This document shows positions 7,923 to 16,868 of a stretch of DNA of 64,000 nucleotides, piece after piece. Source of the stretch: JAWLEP01 sp964553045 (GTDB lineage Bacteria; Fermentibacterota; Fermentibacteria; Fermentibacterales; JCC-6); contig CAZKJG010000010.1 of NCBI GenBank assembly GCA_964553045.1, positions 37,164 through 101,163 of the forward strand. Reading direction: 5' to 3'. Numbering within the stretch: the stretch's first letter is position 1; each line of letters starts with the position of its first letter. The position numbers and the translations under genes are program-made. The notes under the pieces are model-generated. The model was not told the DNA's origin. It saw nothing but the letters and a program-made list of their open reading frames with translations, and made no database searches.

Positions 7923-8740
7923 GTGCTGCGGCCCCTCTCCTTGTCTTCGCTTGCCAGCGCGGCCCTCACGGCCGTCTCCGCCCCGCCGGTATCCGGTCTT
8001 CTTCCCGTCCATATCAGGAAGGACTCGGCGGCCTGGTGCACCAGCATCACGTCTCCGGTGAGCGTATCCAGGGCCGATTCCGCCGCCCTGCTCCTCCACT
8101 CCCATCGGGGGGAGTAGTTCAGGTCCAGAAGAACCTTGCCCGCCAGCGCCTCCGGGGGTACGGGCATGGGGTCATCCGGCCTCCATCCGAGGGGAGTCGC
8201 ATTCACCAGGGTGCCCCCCTCGCTATCCATATAGCCCTCCAGACGTCCCAGGGGAAGAGCCCCGCCCGGCCCGTCGTAGGCTTCCGGCCGGCGGCAGAAC
8301 AGAAAGAACTCCCGACGGGCCTGCAGACAGAAGGCGGCGACGGCCCTGGCCCCCCCGCCGCACCCGGCCACCAGAAAGGGGTCGGAGGCGCCGGTTCGCG
8401 ACACCATGGCCTCAAAGCCGGCGATGTCGGTGTTGTGGCCCTCCCAGCCACTGTCCGAGCGCGTGAGGGTGTTCGTCGCGCCGGCCCGCCGGGCCGTCGG
8501 GGCCAGAGCCGAACAGGCATGCAGGGCCGCAAGCTTGCAGGGAGCCGTTACGTTGAGCCCGTCCATTCCGTGCATCCACAGCCGCCGCAGGGCTACCCCG
8601 GCTCGGTCGGGGTGAACGGCAATGGCTTTGTAGGAACCCTCAATTCGCTGGCTCCGCATGAAGATACGATGGATCATGGGGGACAGGGAATGTTCGACCG
8701 GCCATCCCACAAGCCCCAGCCGCAGGGCCGGCCTATCCAT
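7919..8740 (-). CDS. aroE: Shikimate dehydrogenase
   Basis: Reduces 3-dehydroshikimate with NADPH. The substrate domain has HSLSPMIH (residues 17-24) and GLNVTAPCK. The catalytic Lys of the usual NVTxPxK motif is kept, though the residue before it is Cys rather than Tyr/His. GATNTL and NTDIAGF follow. The NADP domain has the Gly-rich turn VAGCGGGARAVAAF, and VHQAAESFLIWTG is the usual C-terminal signature. It has 273 residues, normal for AroE. The start ATG 8740 overlaps the upstream radical-SAM gene by eight bases, and its stop overlaps hydE (ATGA). These three genes are therefore coupled although their functions differ. Confidence 0.93.
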   Translation of the reverse strand: MDRPALRLGLVGWPVEHSLSPMIHRIFMRSQRIEGSYKAIAVHPDRAGVALRRLWMHGMDGLNVTAPCKLAALHACSALAPTARRAGATNTLTRSDSGWEGHNTDIAGFEAMVSRTGASDPFLVAGCGGGARAVAAFCLQARREFFLFCRRPEAYDGPGGALPLGRLEGYMDSEGGTLVNATPLGWRPDDPMPVPPEALAGKVLLDLNYSPRWEWRSRAAESALDTLTGDVMLVHQAAESFLIWTGRRPDTGGAETAVRAALASEDKERGRST

Positions 8741-9986
8741 GGCGCCTTCTCCTCATCCACTGCCACAGCCTGTAGAGGAGGTCCGCCGCGCCGCGGGACC
8801 TTCGAAAGACCGGGCGGTAGAAGTCGCAGCCCTCCGGCACCCGGCCGGAGCCTGTCATGTCCTCCGCCATGGGGGAGTGGGCGTAGACCCTTATCGTGCC
8901 GATGTGAACCACCGTCCGGCTCCACCCCAGCCAGAGCCGGGCCCAGACCATGAAGGCCATCTTGGCCAGCAGGGACGCCAGGCCCTCCTCCCCGGGGTTT
9001 CCCTGGAAAAGATTCACGGTGACCGTCATCCCCAGAGCCCTGGCCCTGCGAACCGCCCGCACCGTCTCCCGGAAGCTCCCCCTCTTGCCCAGCATCCGCA
9101 GCCCCCGCCGCGTCAGGGCGTCGGGGGAGAAGTCCACCTTGTCGCAGCCCGTCCCCCTCATCAGCTCCAGGTCCTCGCCGGAGACATCCGTATCCAGCCA
9201 GGCACTCCACCGCAGGCCGGTGCCCGAGGATTCCAGGGCCCGCAGCAGGCGGCGCATGTAGCCGGCGGGGTGGTTGAACACCGAGTCCACGAAGGAGAAG
9301 CTCCCGGCTCCGAGGTCAACGAGCCTCTTCACGTCGTTCACCACGTCTTCCACAGGCCTCATTCGAAAGCTGCGGCCTCCCAGGTAACCGTAGGTGCAGT
9401 AGCGGCATTCGAAGGGGCATCCCCGCCGGCTCTGCACGCCCACGGAGTAGTCCATGGAATACAGCGACAGGTCGAGGATGCCGTAGCGGGGGCTGGCAAT
9501 GTCGTCCAGGCGGGCTCGCGTTCCGTCGATGAGCCTGTCCCCGTTGGAATACGAGGCCGGCAGCTCGCCCCTCTCCAGCTTCGCCAGAAGCGTGGGAAGA
9601 ACGGCCTCGGCCTCCCCCACCACGCCCAGATCTATGCGGGAATGCGCCGACAGGATCCGCCGCGGGTAGATGGAGAAGCCCGAACCGCCCACCAGCACCG
9701 TCCCGTCGTATTCCTCCAGCCAATCCATGAGCAGGGTGAAGGGGGTGACGTACGAGTGGGTCACCGGATAGGCGCTGTCGTCTATGTTGCGCAGGGAAAC
9801 GGCCACCGCCCGGGGCCGCAGAGAAGCGAGCTTTCTCTCCAGAGCCTCTTTCGGCCGGGGCTCGGCGGCCAGGTCCAGCGCCTCCACGGCATGGCCATCC
9901 AGCTGTCCCGCCAGGAAGGCCAGCCCCAGCGGAAATATCTCCGGTTCTTCCCTGCCTGTGGGTGACTGCAGCAGCAGAACTCGCAT
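8733..9986 (-). CDS. B12-binding-domain radical SAM protein
   Basis: A 417-residue protein. The N-terminal 130 residues form a Rossmann-like cobalamin-binding domain (MRVLLLQSPTG, then VGGSGFSIYPRRIL and VVGEAEAVLPTLL). The radical-SAM core starts near residue 190 with SRRGCPFECRYCTYGYLGG, giving the CxxxCxxC cluster site. There is no typical DxHxxG cobalamin motif that I can see, as in many members of this large class. Such enzymes do methylations or rearrangements on unactivated carbons; the substrate cannot be told from the sequence. The start ATG 9986 has an AGAGG site. It faces the CAP-domain gene across a short divergent promoter region and is coupled to aroE. Confidence 0.85.
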   Translation of the reverse strand: MRVLLLQSPTGREEPEIFPLGLAFLAGQLDGHAVEALDLAAEPRPKEALERKLASLRPRAVAVSLRNIDDSAYPVTHSYVTPFTLLMDWLEEYDGTVLVGGSGFSIYPRRILSAHSRIDLGVVGEAEAVLPTLLAKLERGELPASYSNGDRLIDGTRARLDDIASPRYGILDLSLYSMDYSVGVQSRRGCPFECRYCTYGYLGGRSFRMRPVEDVVNDVKRLVDLGAGSFSFVDSVFNHPAGYMRRLLRALESSGTGLRWSAWLDTDVSGEDLELMRGTGCDKVDFSPDALTRRGLRMLGKRGSFRETVRAVRRARALGMTVTVNLFQGNPGEEGLASLLAKMAFMVWARLWLGWSRTVVHIGTIRVYAHSPMAEDMTGSGRVPEGCDFYRPVFRRSRGAADLLYRLWQWMRRRRHG

Positions 9987-10053
9987 CGCCTGCCTCTCGG
10001 GGAGCTCGGGCCGGGAGATCGGTCGCCGTCCCTTCTGTGCGTTCCAGTCGCTA

Positions 10054-10061
10054 AGTATAAT
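10054..10061. promoter_or_regulatory. Divergent promoter region with overlapping -10 boxes
   Basis: The plus strand has a perfect TATAAT at 10056-10061. The minus strand reads TATACT over 10054-10059, so two -10-like boxes overlap back to back between divergent genes. No strong -35 is seen for either direction. If the plus box is used, transcription would start near 10068, at the ATG of the CAP-domain gene. Confidence 0.45.
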
Positions 10062-10068
10062 GGGCATC

Positions 10069-11061
10069 ATGCTGCATAGGTACATGCTCTCGGCAATGCT
10101 CAGCCTGCTGATGGCCACCGGCCCCGCCGGAGGTCGTCGGCCCTCCCTGGACACCCTGGCTGCTGCCATAATGGAGACCGGCCGACTGCCCCGCGGGGCC
10201 GAGCTCCTGCTGCTGGGCGCCGCCTCCGGCTGGACCGGGACCCTCACGGGCGTCCGCGTGGGCGGTCCGGGACTCGATGCTCCCTCCGGCCAGGCCTCCT
10301 GGGGAATGTGCAAAAGCGGGGACGTGACGGTAATCGTCACGGGTTCGCCCCCCCGGGTGGAACTGGCCGGCGCCGCCGCGGCCGGCCCGGTGATCGGACG
10401 GGAGGAGATCGCGGTCACCGGCCTGGAGAGGCTGGGGGAGCCTGTGATAACGCTTCTCCATCCGGACCTGACGGTTGACACCCTGGTGCCGGACAGCTCC
10501 GGCCGGACCGTGATGGATCTGGACGATGGGGGCGTACACTGGCTGGAGATAACCAGCAGCGAAGAAGGCGGCCCCACCGTGGTCAGCCTGCTTCCCCTGG
10601 TGAGGGGGCAGTCGCTGCGGGAGGCTCTGGAGGAGCTCCGCCGTTCCGGCGGGCCCGAGGTCTTCGAGGCCGAAGACGTGCTGGATGAGATCAACCGGCT
10701 GCGCGGCGGGCGCGGCCGCGGGCCGCTGCGAGAGGACGAAGGTCTCGAGCAGATGGCCCGGGCCAGGGCCGTGGCGCTTGCGGAGAGCGGCAAGCTCCGG
10801 CACCTTACACCGGAAGGCACCGGCCTCGCGGAGATGATGAGGGGCAGGGACCTGGCCTACGCGGAGAACATCGCCAGCGGATCGGGCTACTCGGAGGCCT
10901 GGTGGATGATCCTCATCAGCCCCACCCACATTGCCAGCTGCCTGTCGCCCCGATTCGAGAGGGTGGGCATATCCTCGGCGATGGCGGCGGACTCGTCGGG
11001 CTGGCAGCTGATCATGGTGCAGGTATTCGCAAGCGAAGAAACCGGGTGGGAGGGATCATGA
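10069..11061 (+). CDS. Exported CAP/SCP-domain protein
   Basis: About 330 residues. A signal peptide (hydrophobic stretch LSAMLSLLMATG) is followed by a region I do not recognise (to about residue 200). A C-terminal CAP (SCP/PR-1) domain has the classic blocks LDEINRLRGGRGRGPLRED, HLTPEGTGL, AYAENIASGSGYSEAWW and SPTHIASCLSPRFERVGI. CAP proteins are extracellular and may bind lipids or act as proteases. I chose ATG 10069 because the TATAAT box at 10056-10061 overlaps the in-frame ATG 10060, and 10069 lies where a transcript would begin. ATG 10060 or 10081 are alternatives. It overlaps the HD-GYP gene by ATGA, starting a three-gene plus-strand operon. Confidence 0.85.
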   Translation: MLHRYMLSAMLSLLMATGPAGGRRPSLDTLAAAIMETGRLPRGAELLLLGAASGWTGTLTGVRVGGPGLDAPSGQASWGMCKSGDVTVIVTGSPPRVELAGAAAAGPVIGREEIAVTGLERLGEPVITLLHPDLTVDTLVPDSSGRTVMDLDDGGVHWLEITSSEEGGPTVVSLLPLVRGQSLREALEELRRSGGPEVFEAEDVLDEINRLRGGRGRGPLREDEGLEQMARARAVALAESGKLRHLTPEGTGLAEMMRGRDLAYAENIASGSGYSEAWWMILISPTHIASCLSPRFERVGISSAMAADSSGWQLIMVQVFASEETGWEGS

Positions 11062-12614
11062 TCTTTCCCGATCCCTGTCCGGCCATAGCCGCGGTATCGG
11101 TGGCCCTGATGGGAATCACCGGCGCCATGACCCTTGACGTCTTCGCGAAGCGCCGAGTCTCGTTTCTGCCCATACCCTCGTACTGCCTCGCCTACATATG
11201 TGCCCCCGCGGGTTACTTCGGAATGCTGGCGTCCGGGTTGATACTGGCGGGGGCGCTCGTAGTGCTTCTGGAGGGCTCGCTCACCAGATCCCGGTATCCC
11301 CTGCGGGAGGCTGCCATGTCGGCCGCCGCCCCCCTGGGGACGGTCCTGTTCCCTGCCGATCCGCCGGCCGCCCTGATAGTCGCAGGCTTCGTGGCGGCCC
11401 TGGCTGGAGCGGCCGCCGAGGCCCGACTCGGATGGGTGGAGGCCTGCAAGGTATTCGTCACACTCTCTCTGTCCTACGGAGCCATGGCCCTGACCCTGCC
11501 CGTCTTCATGTCTACCATGGTCTTCGTTCCGGATATTGGAGGCCTGCCGGTAGCCGTCACCCTGGTATCGCTCACCGTCATCATCTGGCGCCGGCAGAGG
11601 GCAACGGAGATCAACCGCGCTCGCATGGACCGTCTGCAGAGACTGAGCCTGCTCTCCGACAGGCTGCTGTCCTCGGAGAACGTAGCCGAGTACATCGGGG
11701 GACTGGTGGAGTTCCTTCCGCACGGCGTCTCCGCGGATGAGATCAGGATCGTCAGCAGGATACCCGAGGGTGAGGGCTGGATCGCCTGGGACGCCGACCG
11801 GGTTAGGACAATAGAGGACGGGGAAATCGATCCTCCCACGGGTAAGAGCCCCGCTCTGCGGCACACCGATGGCGGCGTGCTGATGTCACTGGACCCGCAG
11901 TGCGAGCTGCTTCTGGAATGCGGCGGCGCCTGCTCTGAGGCATTGGAGTCGCTGGACCCCGATACCCGCCGCAGCCTGGGGCACGTGCTCTTTCACACCT
12001 GGCAGGTTATGGGCCATTCCACGCACCAGGAGGAGGCCTTTCTGGCCGCCGCCATGATGCTGGCGCGACTGGCGGACGCGAAGGATACCTACACCCACGG
12101 ACATTCGCTTCGCGTGGCCCGCATCGCCACCTCCCTGGGGGAGATGTTCGGCCTGGAGGGCGACTCCCTTCGACTGCTGCGGGTGAGCGCGCTGTTGCAC
12201 GACATCGGCAAGATCGCCATACCGGAGGAGATACTGACAAAGCGGGGGCTGCTGACCCGTGAGGAAAGGCGGATAATCGAAAGACATCCCGAGGAGGGGG
12301 CCGACATCGTATCCAACCTCACCGGCTACGAGGAGGTGTCCAGAATAGTGAGAAGCCACCACGAGCGGCTGGATGGCTCCGGATACCCCGACGGCCTCAA
12401 GGGAACGGGCATACCGTTCATGGCGAGGCTGGTGGCCGTGGCCGACACCTTCGACGCCATCACCAGCACCCGCAGCTACCACAGCGACACCGACTTCCGA
12501 ACCGCCCTCGACACCATAACCGTTGGCAGCGGACAGCAGTTCGACTCCCGGGTGGTCTCCATGCTGAGGCGGGCCCTGCGGGATGTCCCGGAGGGAGGCG
12601 CGTCTCCGTGGTAG
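11058..12614 (+). CDS. Membrane HD-GYP domain cyclic-dinucleotide phosphodiesterase
   Basis: A 518-residue protein. Residues 1-175 contain about six hydrophobic segments (a MASE-like membrane sensor). Residues about 190-330 form a GAF-like region. Residues about 340-505 are an intact HD-GYP domain: LLHDIGKIAIPEEIL with the HD pair, ERHPEEGADIV, HHERLDGSGYPDGLKG (the GYP motif) and RLVAVADTFDAITS. This family hydrolyses c-di-GMP (or related cyclic dinucleotides) to linear product. ATG 11058 overlaps the upstream stop (ATGA). The next gene is a paralogue with a broken active site, so the two may form a heteromeric sensor. Confidence 0.92.
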   Translation: MIFPDPCPAIAAVSVALMGITGAMTLDVFAKRRVSFLPIPSYCLAYICAPAGYFGMLASGLILAGALVVLLEGSLTRSRYPLREAAMSAAAPLGTVLFPADPPAALIVAGFVAALAGAAAEARLGWVEACKVFVTLSLSYGAMALTLPVFMSTMVFVPDIGGLPVAVTLVSLTVIIWRRQRATEINRARMDRLQRLSLLSDRLLSSENVAEYIGGLVEFLPHGVSADEIRIVSRIPEGEGWIAWDADRVRTIEDGEIDPPTGKSPALRHTDGGVLMSLDPQCELLLECGGACSEALESLDPDTRRSLGHVLFHTWQVMGHSTHQEEAFLAAAMMLARLADAKDTYTHGHSLRVARIATSLGEMFGLEGDSLRLLRVSALLHDIGKIAIPEEILTKRGLLTREERRIIERHPEEGADIVSNLTGYEEVSRIVRSHHERLDGSGYPDGLKGTGIPFMARLVAVADTFDAITSTRSYHSDTDFRTALDTITVGSGQQFDSRVVSMLRRALRDVPEGGASPW

Positions 12615-14101
12615 ACCGTTCCGAGACCAGGGTGAGCTGGGCCTCCATCGCCGCCTGCCTGCTCATAGCGGCCATGGTGCCCGTGGGCAGAACCACCCTG
12701 GCGGGGATGTCATCCCTCAGTCTGCTGGCCCTTGTGTGGGCCGCTGCGGTGAGCTGCTCCGCGCTCACCTACAGCGCCAGCAGCGGCATTACGCTGAGCC
12801 TTCTCCCCTGCATCATGGCCTATCTGGCGCTCCGCAGGCCCCCCCTGGCGGTGGAGGCCGCCTTCCTGGCCGGCTGCCTGGCTGGCTACTCGGTCATGGA
12901 GATCAGACAGCGGCGGTCGGACCCCTCGCTGGCCGCCGTACTCGAGCGGTCGCTGCAGGCCTGGGCCGCGCTGCGCCTGGTGACGGCCGCCAGGAGCCTT
13001 CTGCCCGCAGGAAGCTACGGCGACTACTGGACCGTTCTCGGACTCATGGCGGCCGGAGTTGCCGCGTCGGTGATCTTCGCCCGCCACCTGATGCTGCTGT
13101 TCCGTCCGCCCCGGAAGGCCCACCTTGCGGTGATGCTGCTCCAGACCGCCGAGATGGTGGGCATACCCTTGCTCTTCACGCCCCTGCTCGTGCCGGGGAG
13201 GATAGACGGAATTGACGTCGGCGGACTCACCGCCTCCGGCTTTGTCGCTCTGATGATCGCCCAGATCTCGCTCTACCTGGTGCTCGACCGCTCCCGGCAC
13301 TCCGTCGGCCGGTCCCGCTCGGCAAGCCGGGCCCTGAGCCTTCTAACCGAGCGGCTCTCCCGGGCCTCGACCCCGCTGGAGGCGGTAAGGGGGCTGGCGT
13401 CGGCTCTGAGGCGGTCGCCCGGCTACCGCTGGCTCAGGCTGGACTGGCGATCGCTTTCCCTGGTCTCGCCCCCCCACAAACGCGGCGACGCTGGAACGCC
13501 GCTGGTCTTCGGGGCCGGACCCGGCCTGGTCGCCAGGGTCGTGCCGCCCAGGGAGGGGCTGGACCATCGTCGGCTGCAGGGCCTTCTCTCGCACACCCGC
13601 ACCGCCCTTGAGAACCTGGAGCTGCGTCGTTCCGCCAGCAGGGAGGCGTGGACCACCATGGAGACCATGGTCTACTCGCTCGATCGCGCCGACAGGCGAC
13701 TGGCCGGCCACAGCGAAGAGGTTGCGCGGATGGCGCTGAAGCTCGGCCGCAGGCTCAAGCTGGGCTCGGCGCTGCTGGACAACCTGCGGATGGCCGCCCT
13801 GCTTCACCACATCGCACCTACCGTACTGGAGGAGCAGAAGAGCGGCGTGGGGGGATTTACCCTTCCCAGGCCCACGGTACAGACGCTGGCCCACATGACC
13901 GAGAACGTGGACGGTTCCGGCAGGCCCGACGGGCTCGCCGGAGACAGCATACCCCTTCTCTCACGCATCCTTCGCGTGGCCGACGACTACGTGACCGAGC
14001 GGGAGCGGTCCGGACCTGAGGAGGCGCTGGCGGCGCTGCGCCGACGGACCGGAAGCATTTACGACGCCTCCCTGGTCTCCATGTTGGACGGTCCGGAGTA
14101 G
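12608..14101 (+). CDS. Membrane protein with degenerate HD-GYP domain
   Basis: A 497-residue paralogue of the preceding gene with the same plan: multi-pass membrane part (residues 10-225), a linker/GAF-like region, and a C-terminal HD-GYP fold. The catalytic signature is lost. The expected LLHDIGK reads LLHHIAP, the HHE step reads HMTENVDGSGRPDG, and the Tyr of GYP is Arg. The later RILRVADDYVTE is kept. It is therefore probably catalytically dead and may bind nucleotide or regulate its active neighbour. The start is GTG 12608, overlapping the upstream stop by seven bases. It is the last gene of the operon; a perfect inverted repeat follows at 14187. Confidence 0.88.
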   Translation: MVDRSETRVSWASIAACLLIAAMVPVGRTTLAGMSSLSLLALVWAAAVSCSALTYSASSGITLSLLPCIMAYLALRRPPLAVEAAFLAGCLAGYSVMEIRQRRSDPSLAAVLERSLQAWAALRLVTAARSLLPAGSYGDYWTVLGLMAAGVAASVIFARHLMLLFRPPRKAHLAVMLLQTAEMVGIPLLFTPLLVPGRIDGIDVGGLTASGFVALMIAQISLYLVLDRSRHSVGRSRSASRALSLLTERLSRASTPLEAVRGLASALRRSPGYRWLRLDWRSLSLVSPPHKRGDAGTPLVFGAGPGLVARVVPPREGLDHRRLQGLLSHTRTALENLELRRSASREAWTTMETMVYSLDRADRRLAGHSEEVARMALKLGRRLKLGSALLDNLRMAALLHHIAPTVLEEQKSGVGGFTLPRPTVQTLAHMTENVDGSGRPDGLAGDSIPLLSRILRVADDYVTERERSGPEEALAALRRRTGSIYDASLVSMLDGPE

Positions 14102-14186
14102 TCTCCGCCAGATCGCTGCGGCCCTGGTACACGCAGACAGGTTCAAGGGGGGCAATGCTGTGGATTGGAGCATTGTCCTGTCTGGT

Positions 14187-14210
14187 GGGCGGGCCCGGCC
14201 GGGCCCGCCC
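14187..14210. terminator. Bidirectional terminator-like perfect inverted repeat
   Basis: A 24-base perfect palindrome made only of G and C lies between two convergent genes (degenerate HD-GYP gene on plus, repeat lipoprotein on minus). There is no clear T-tract on either side, so it may act as a bidirectional stop or pause rather than a textbook intrinsic terminator. Confidence 0.6.
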
Positions 14211-14224
14211 CTGCTTGCTTCAGG

Positions 14225-16855
14225 TCAGTGCTGGATGGTCAGTATGCCCGGGCTGTAGCTGGCCGAGTCGGGCTCGTCCGTCGGGAAGTCCAGCACCCCG
14301 TAGATGTAGTAATCACCCTCCGGGACGTCGCTGCAGCGCCAGTCGTAGCTGTCCTGGTAGCCGGAGGTGACCAGGTCGCTTATGATCTCCTCCAGGCCGC
14401 TTCCCGGAAGTGTGTCCGTGTCGTAGTAGAGGTCGATGGTCCTGCCCGTCGGGCCGTCGGATATCCACTCGATGGTGAACATGGTGTCCGCCGTAGCGCC
14501 GCCGGGGTCCGGTGTGGTGATGTAGAGGTAGAGGTCACCGATGGTCAGGGTGCCATCGCTGTAGTCCGAGGTGGTGCTGCCCTGTCCATCGTCCAGCAGG
14601 GCGTAGACGTAGTAGCTGCCCGGCTCCACCGTGGTGCAGTCCCACACGTACTGGTAGTCGTCGTAGGGCAGCCCGGACGTTATGGGCTCCAGGCCGCTTC
14701 CCGGGAGCGTATCCGTGTCGTAGTAGAGGTCGATGGTGGAGCCCGACGGGCCCTCGGCCGCCCACTCCACGGTGTAGATGGAGTCGGTGGTGGCCCCCCA
14801 GGACGGGGGCGCGGTCACCGTCACGAAGAAGTACTCGTGCGATATGGTGAGAGGGCCGTCGCTGTAGTCGGATGCGTATCCATCCACTCCACGTTCGATC
14901 CTCTGCGGGTCCGGCCTGCCCCTGTCGGGGTCGTAGAGGGCCGCGTAGACGTAGTACGAGCCCTCGGGCATGCTGACCGTGTTCCAGACGTAGCTGCCGG
15001 TGTTGTCCAGGCCCGAGGCGATGAGCTCGATTCCGCCGGGCTGGTCGTCCTCGTCCCAGTAGAGGTCGACGAGGCTGGTGGGGCCCCCGCTGGCCTCCCA
15101 CTCCACCGTGTACGAGGAGTCGGCGCTGGCGCCGTACTCCGGGGGCGCGGTGACCTCCATGGTGTAGTTGCTGTGGTCTACGATGAGGCTGCCCTCGCTC
15201 CAGCCGCTGCCGGTGCCCCCGGCCCCGTCGTCCACCGAGCCCCAGAGCCAGTACTCCCCCTCCTCCACGGAGGAGCAGTCCCAGCTGTAGGCACCCACGT
15301 TGGGGGTGTCATCGGCGATCTGAACCAGGGTGCCGCCGGGACCCTCGGTGTCGCTGTAGTAGAGGTCAACCAGGGCGGTGGTGTCCGGGGCGTCGGTCTC
15401 CCACTGTATCAGGTAGCTCTCGTCGGCCTCGTCACCCGAGGGCGGAGGAGCGGTGAAGTCGAAGTAGTACTCGTCCTCGTGGATGACCGTCAGCGGCCCG
15501 TCGCTCCAGTCCAGGCCTATTCCACGGGTCTCACCCACCACGGCCAGGACGTAGTAGATGCCTTCCTCCACCCCGCTGGTGGCCCACTTGTATGTGCCGG
15601 TGTTCTCGGCCTCCTCGGCGATGGTGAAAAGCTCCGCGCCGGTGGTGTCGGACGCGTAGAAGAGGTCGATGCCCTCGCTGGGCGGGGCGTCGGTGTCCCA
15701 CATCACGTCGTAGGTGACGTCCGCCGTGTCTCCACCCGCCGGAGGCGCGGTCACCGTTATGTTGTACTGGCCGCCGTGGGCAACGGTCAGGACGCCGTCG
15801 CTGTAGTCGGTGGCCTCCTCCTTGCCCCCGTCGGTGCCGAAGACTCCGGCCGAGCTGCGGTGGCCGTAGTCCAGTGTGCTGCTCCGACGGAGGGGGCTTA
15901 CGGAGCTTCCGCCCCGCCTGGAGGTGCTTATGACGCCGTAGATGTAGTAGTCGCCCTCGGCGACATCCGAGCAGTTCCAGGTGTAGAAGCCGTCGTCGCC
16001 CACTGCGGTCTCTATCTCGATCATGCCGTTGTTGGGATCCGTGTCATCGTCGTAGTAGAGGCCCACAGTGGCGGAGGGCGGCCCCTCGGAGTCCCACTCG
16101 ATCGTGTAGAAGTTGTCCGCCTGATCACCGGCGGCGGGGGGCTGGGTTATGGTGATGGAGAGCTCCAGTGTGCCGTGGTCCACCGCCAGGGTTCCCTCGC
16201 TGTAGTCCGAGGCCTGGGCACGGAGCGTATCGCCCTCGATGACGGCGAAGACGTAGTAGTAGCCCTCATCGACTCCGCTGATGTCCCATGTGTGGCTTCC
16301 GTCGTCCTCCAGGTCCGTGGCTATTCCGGTCAGACCGGAGGAGGAGTCGGTGTCGGTATCGTAGTAGAGGTCCACCGTGGCCTGGGAGGTGAACCCGCTG
16401 CTCTCCCAGGTCACCTCGTAGGAGGTGTCGGCCGTGGCTCCACCGGCGGGAGGTGTGAGGACAAGTATGTCCGGGCCTCCGCTGCCGTGGTCGACGGTGA
16501 GCGCGCCGTCGCTGTAGTCGCTGGCGGTGCTCGTCCCCTCGCTTATCACCGCGCGGACGTAGTACTCGCCCGACGGAACGCTTTCCAGGTTCCACGTGTA
16601 GCTTCCGCTGGCGCTCTGCCCGGAGGCTATCTGGGTCATGTCACCGCCCGGAGTGGTGTCGGTGTCGTAGTAGAGGGTGACCGAGGCCCCGCTGCCTCCG
16701 GAGCCCGACCACTCCACCGTGTAGCTCTGGTCGGCGGTTGCCCCGCCGGCCCCCGGGCTGGTCACCTCAACCGTGAGGTCGGGGCCGTCGGGGCTGTCAC
16801 CGCAGCCCGCCGCCAGCATGATCATCAGTATCGCAGCCGCCGTGTACTTAGCCAT
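14225..16855 (-). CDS. Surface lipoprotein with eight tandem KNH-like beta-sandwich repeats
   Basis: An 876-residue protein. The signal ends in lipobox MLAAGC. It is followed by eight repeats of about 95-110 residues, each opening with a V/I-T-x-P-P-x-G-G motif and SYTVEW, then VDLYYDTDT with a loop rich in Asp, a GSYTWN step, EGxYYVYAVI, and closing SDYSDGxLTVxH. The pattern resembles the fungal Kre9/KNH and related Ig-like beta-sandwich family. Repeat 3 carries an Arg/Ser-rich insertion of about 30 residues, and repeat 6 an insertion of about 19. A GGGAGA site precedes ATG 16855. It is the last gene of the pseudopilin cluster (13 bases after the preceding stop) and is likely exposed on the surface. 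Confidence 0.85.
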   Translation of the reverse strand: MAKYTAAAILMIMLAAGCGDSPDGPDLTVEVTSPGAGGATADQSYTVEWSGSGGSGASVTLYYDTDTTPGGDMTQIASGQSASGSYTWNLESVPSGEYYVRAVISEGTSTASDYSDGALTVDHGSGGPDILVLTPPAGGATADTSYEVTWESSGFTSQATVDLYYDTDTDSSSGLTGIATDLEDDGSHTWDISGVDEGYYYVFAVIEGDTLRAQASDYSEGTLAVDHGTLELSITITQPPAAGDQADNFYTIEWDSEGPPSATVGLYYDDDTDPNNGMIEIETAVGDDGFYTWNCSDVAEGDYYIYGVISTSRRGGSSVSPLRRSSTLDYGHRSSAGVFGTDGGKEEATDYSDGVLTVAHGGQYNITVTAPPAGGDTADVTYDVMWDTDAPPSEGIDLFYASDTTGAELFTIAEEAENTGTYKWATSGVEEGIYYVLAVVGETRGIGLDWSDGPLTVIHEDEYYFDFTAPPPSGDEADESYLIQWETDAPDTTALVDLYYSDTEGPGGTLVQIADDTPNVGAYSWDCSSVEEGEYWLWGSVDDGAGGTGSGWSEGSLIVDHSNYTMEVTAPPEYGASADSSYTVEWEASGGPTSLVDLYWDEDDQPGGIELIASGLDNTGSYVWNTVSMPEGSYYVYAALYDPDRGRPDPQRIERGVDGYASDYSDGPLTISHEYFFVTVTAPPSWGATTDSIYTVEWAAEGPSGSTIDLYYDTDTLPGSGLEPITSGLPYDDYQYVWDCTTVEPGSYYVYALLDDGQGSTTSDYSDGTLTIGDLYLYITTPDPGGATADTMFTIEWISDGPTGRTIDLYYDTDTLPGSGLEEIISDLVTSGYQDSYDWRCSDVPEGDYYIYGVLDFPTDEPDSASYSPGILTIQH

Positions 16856-16868
16856 TGTCTCTCCCGGT

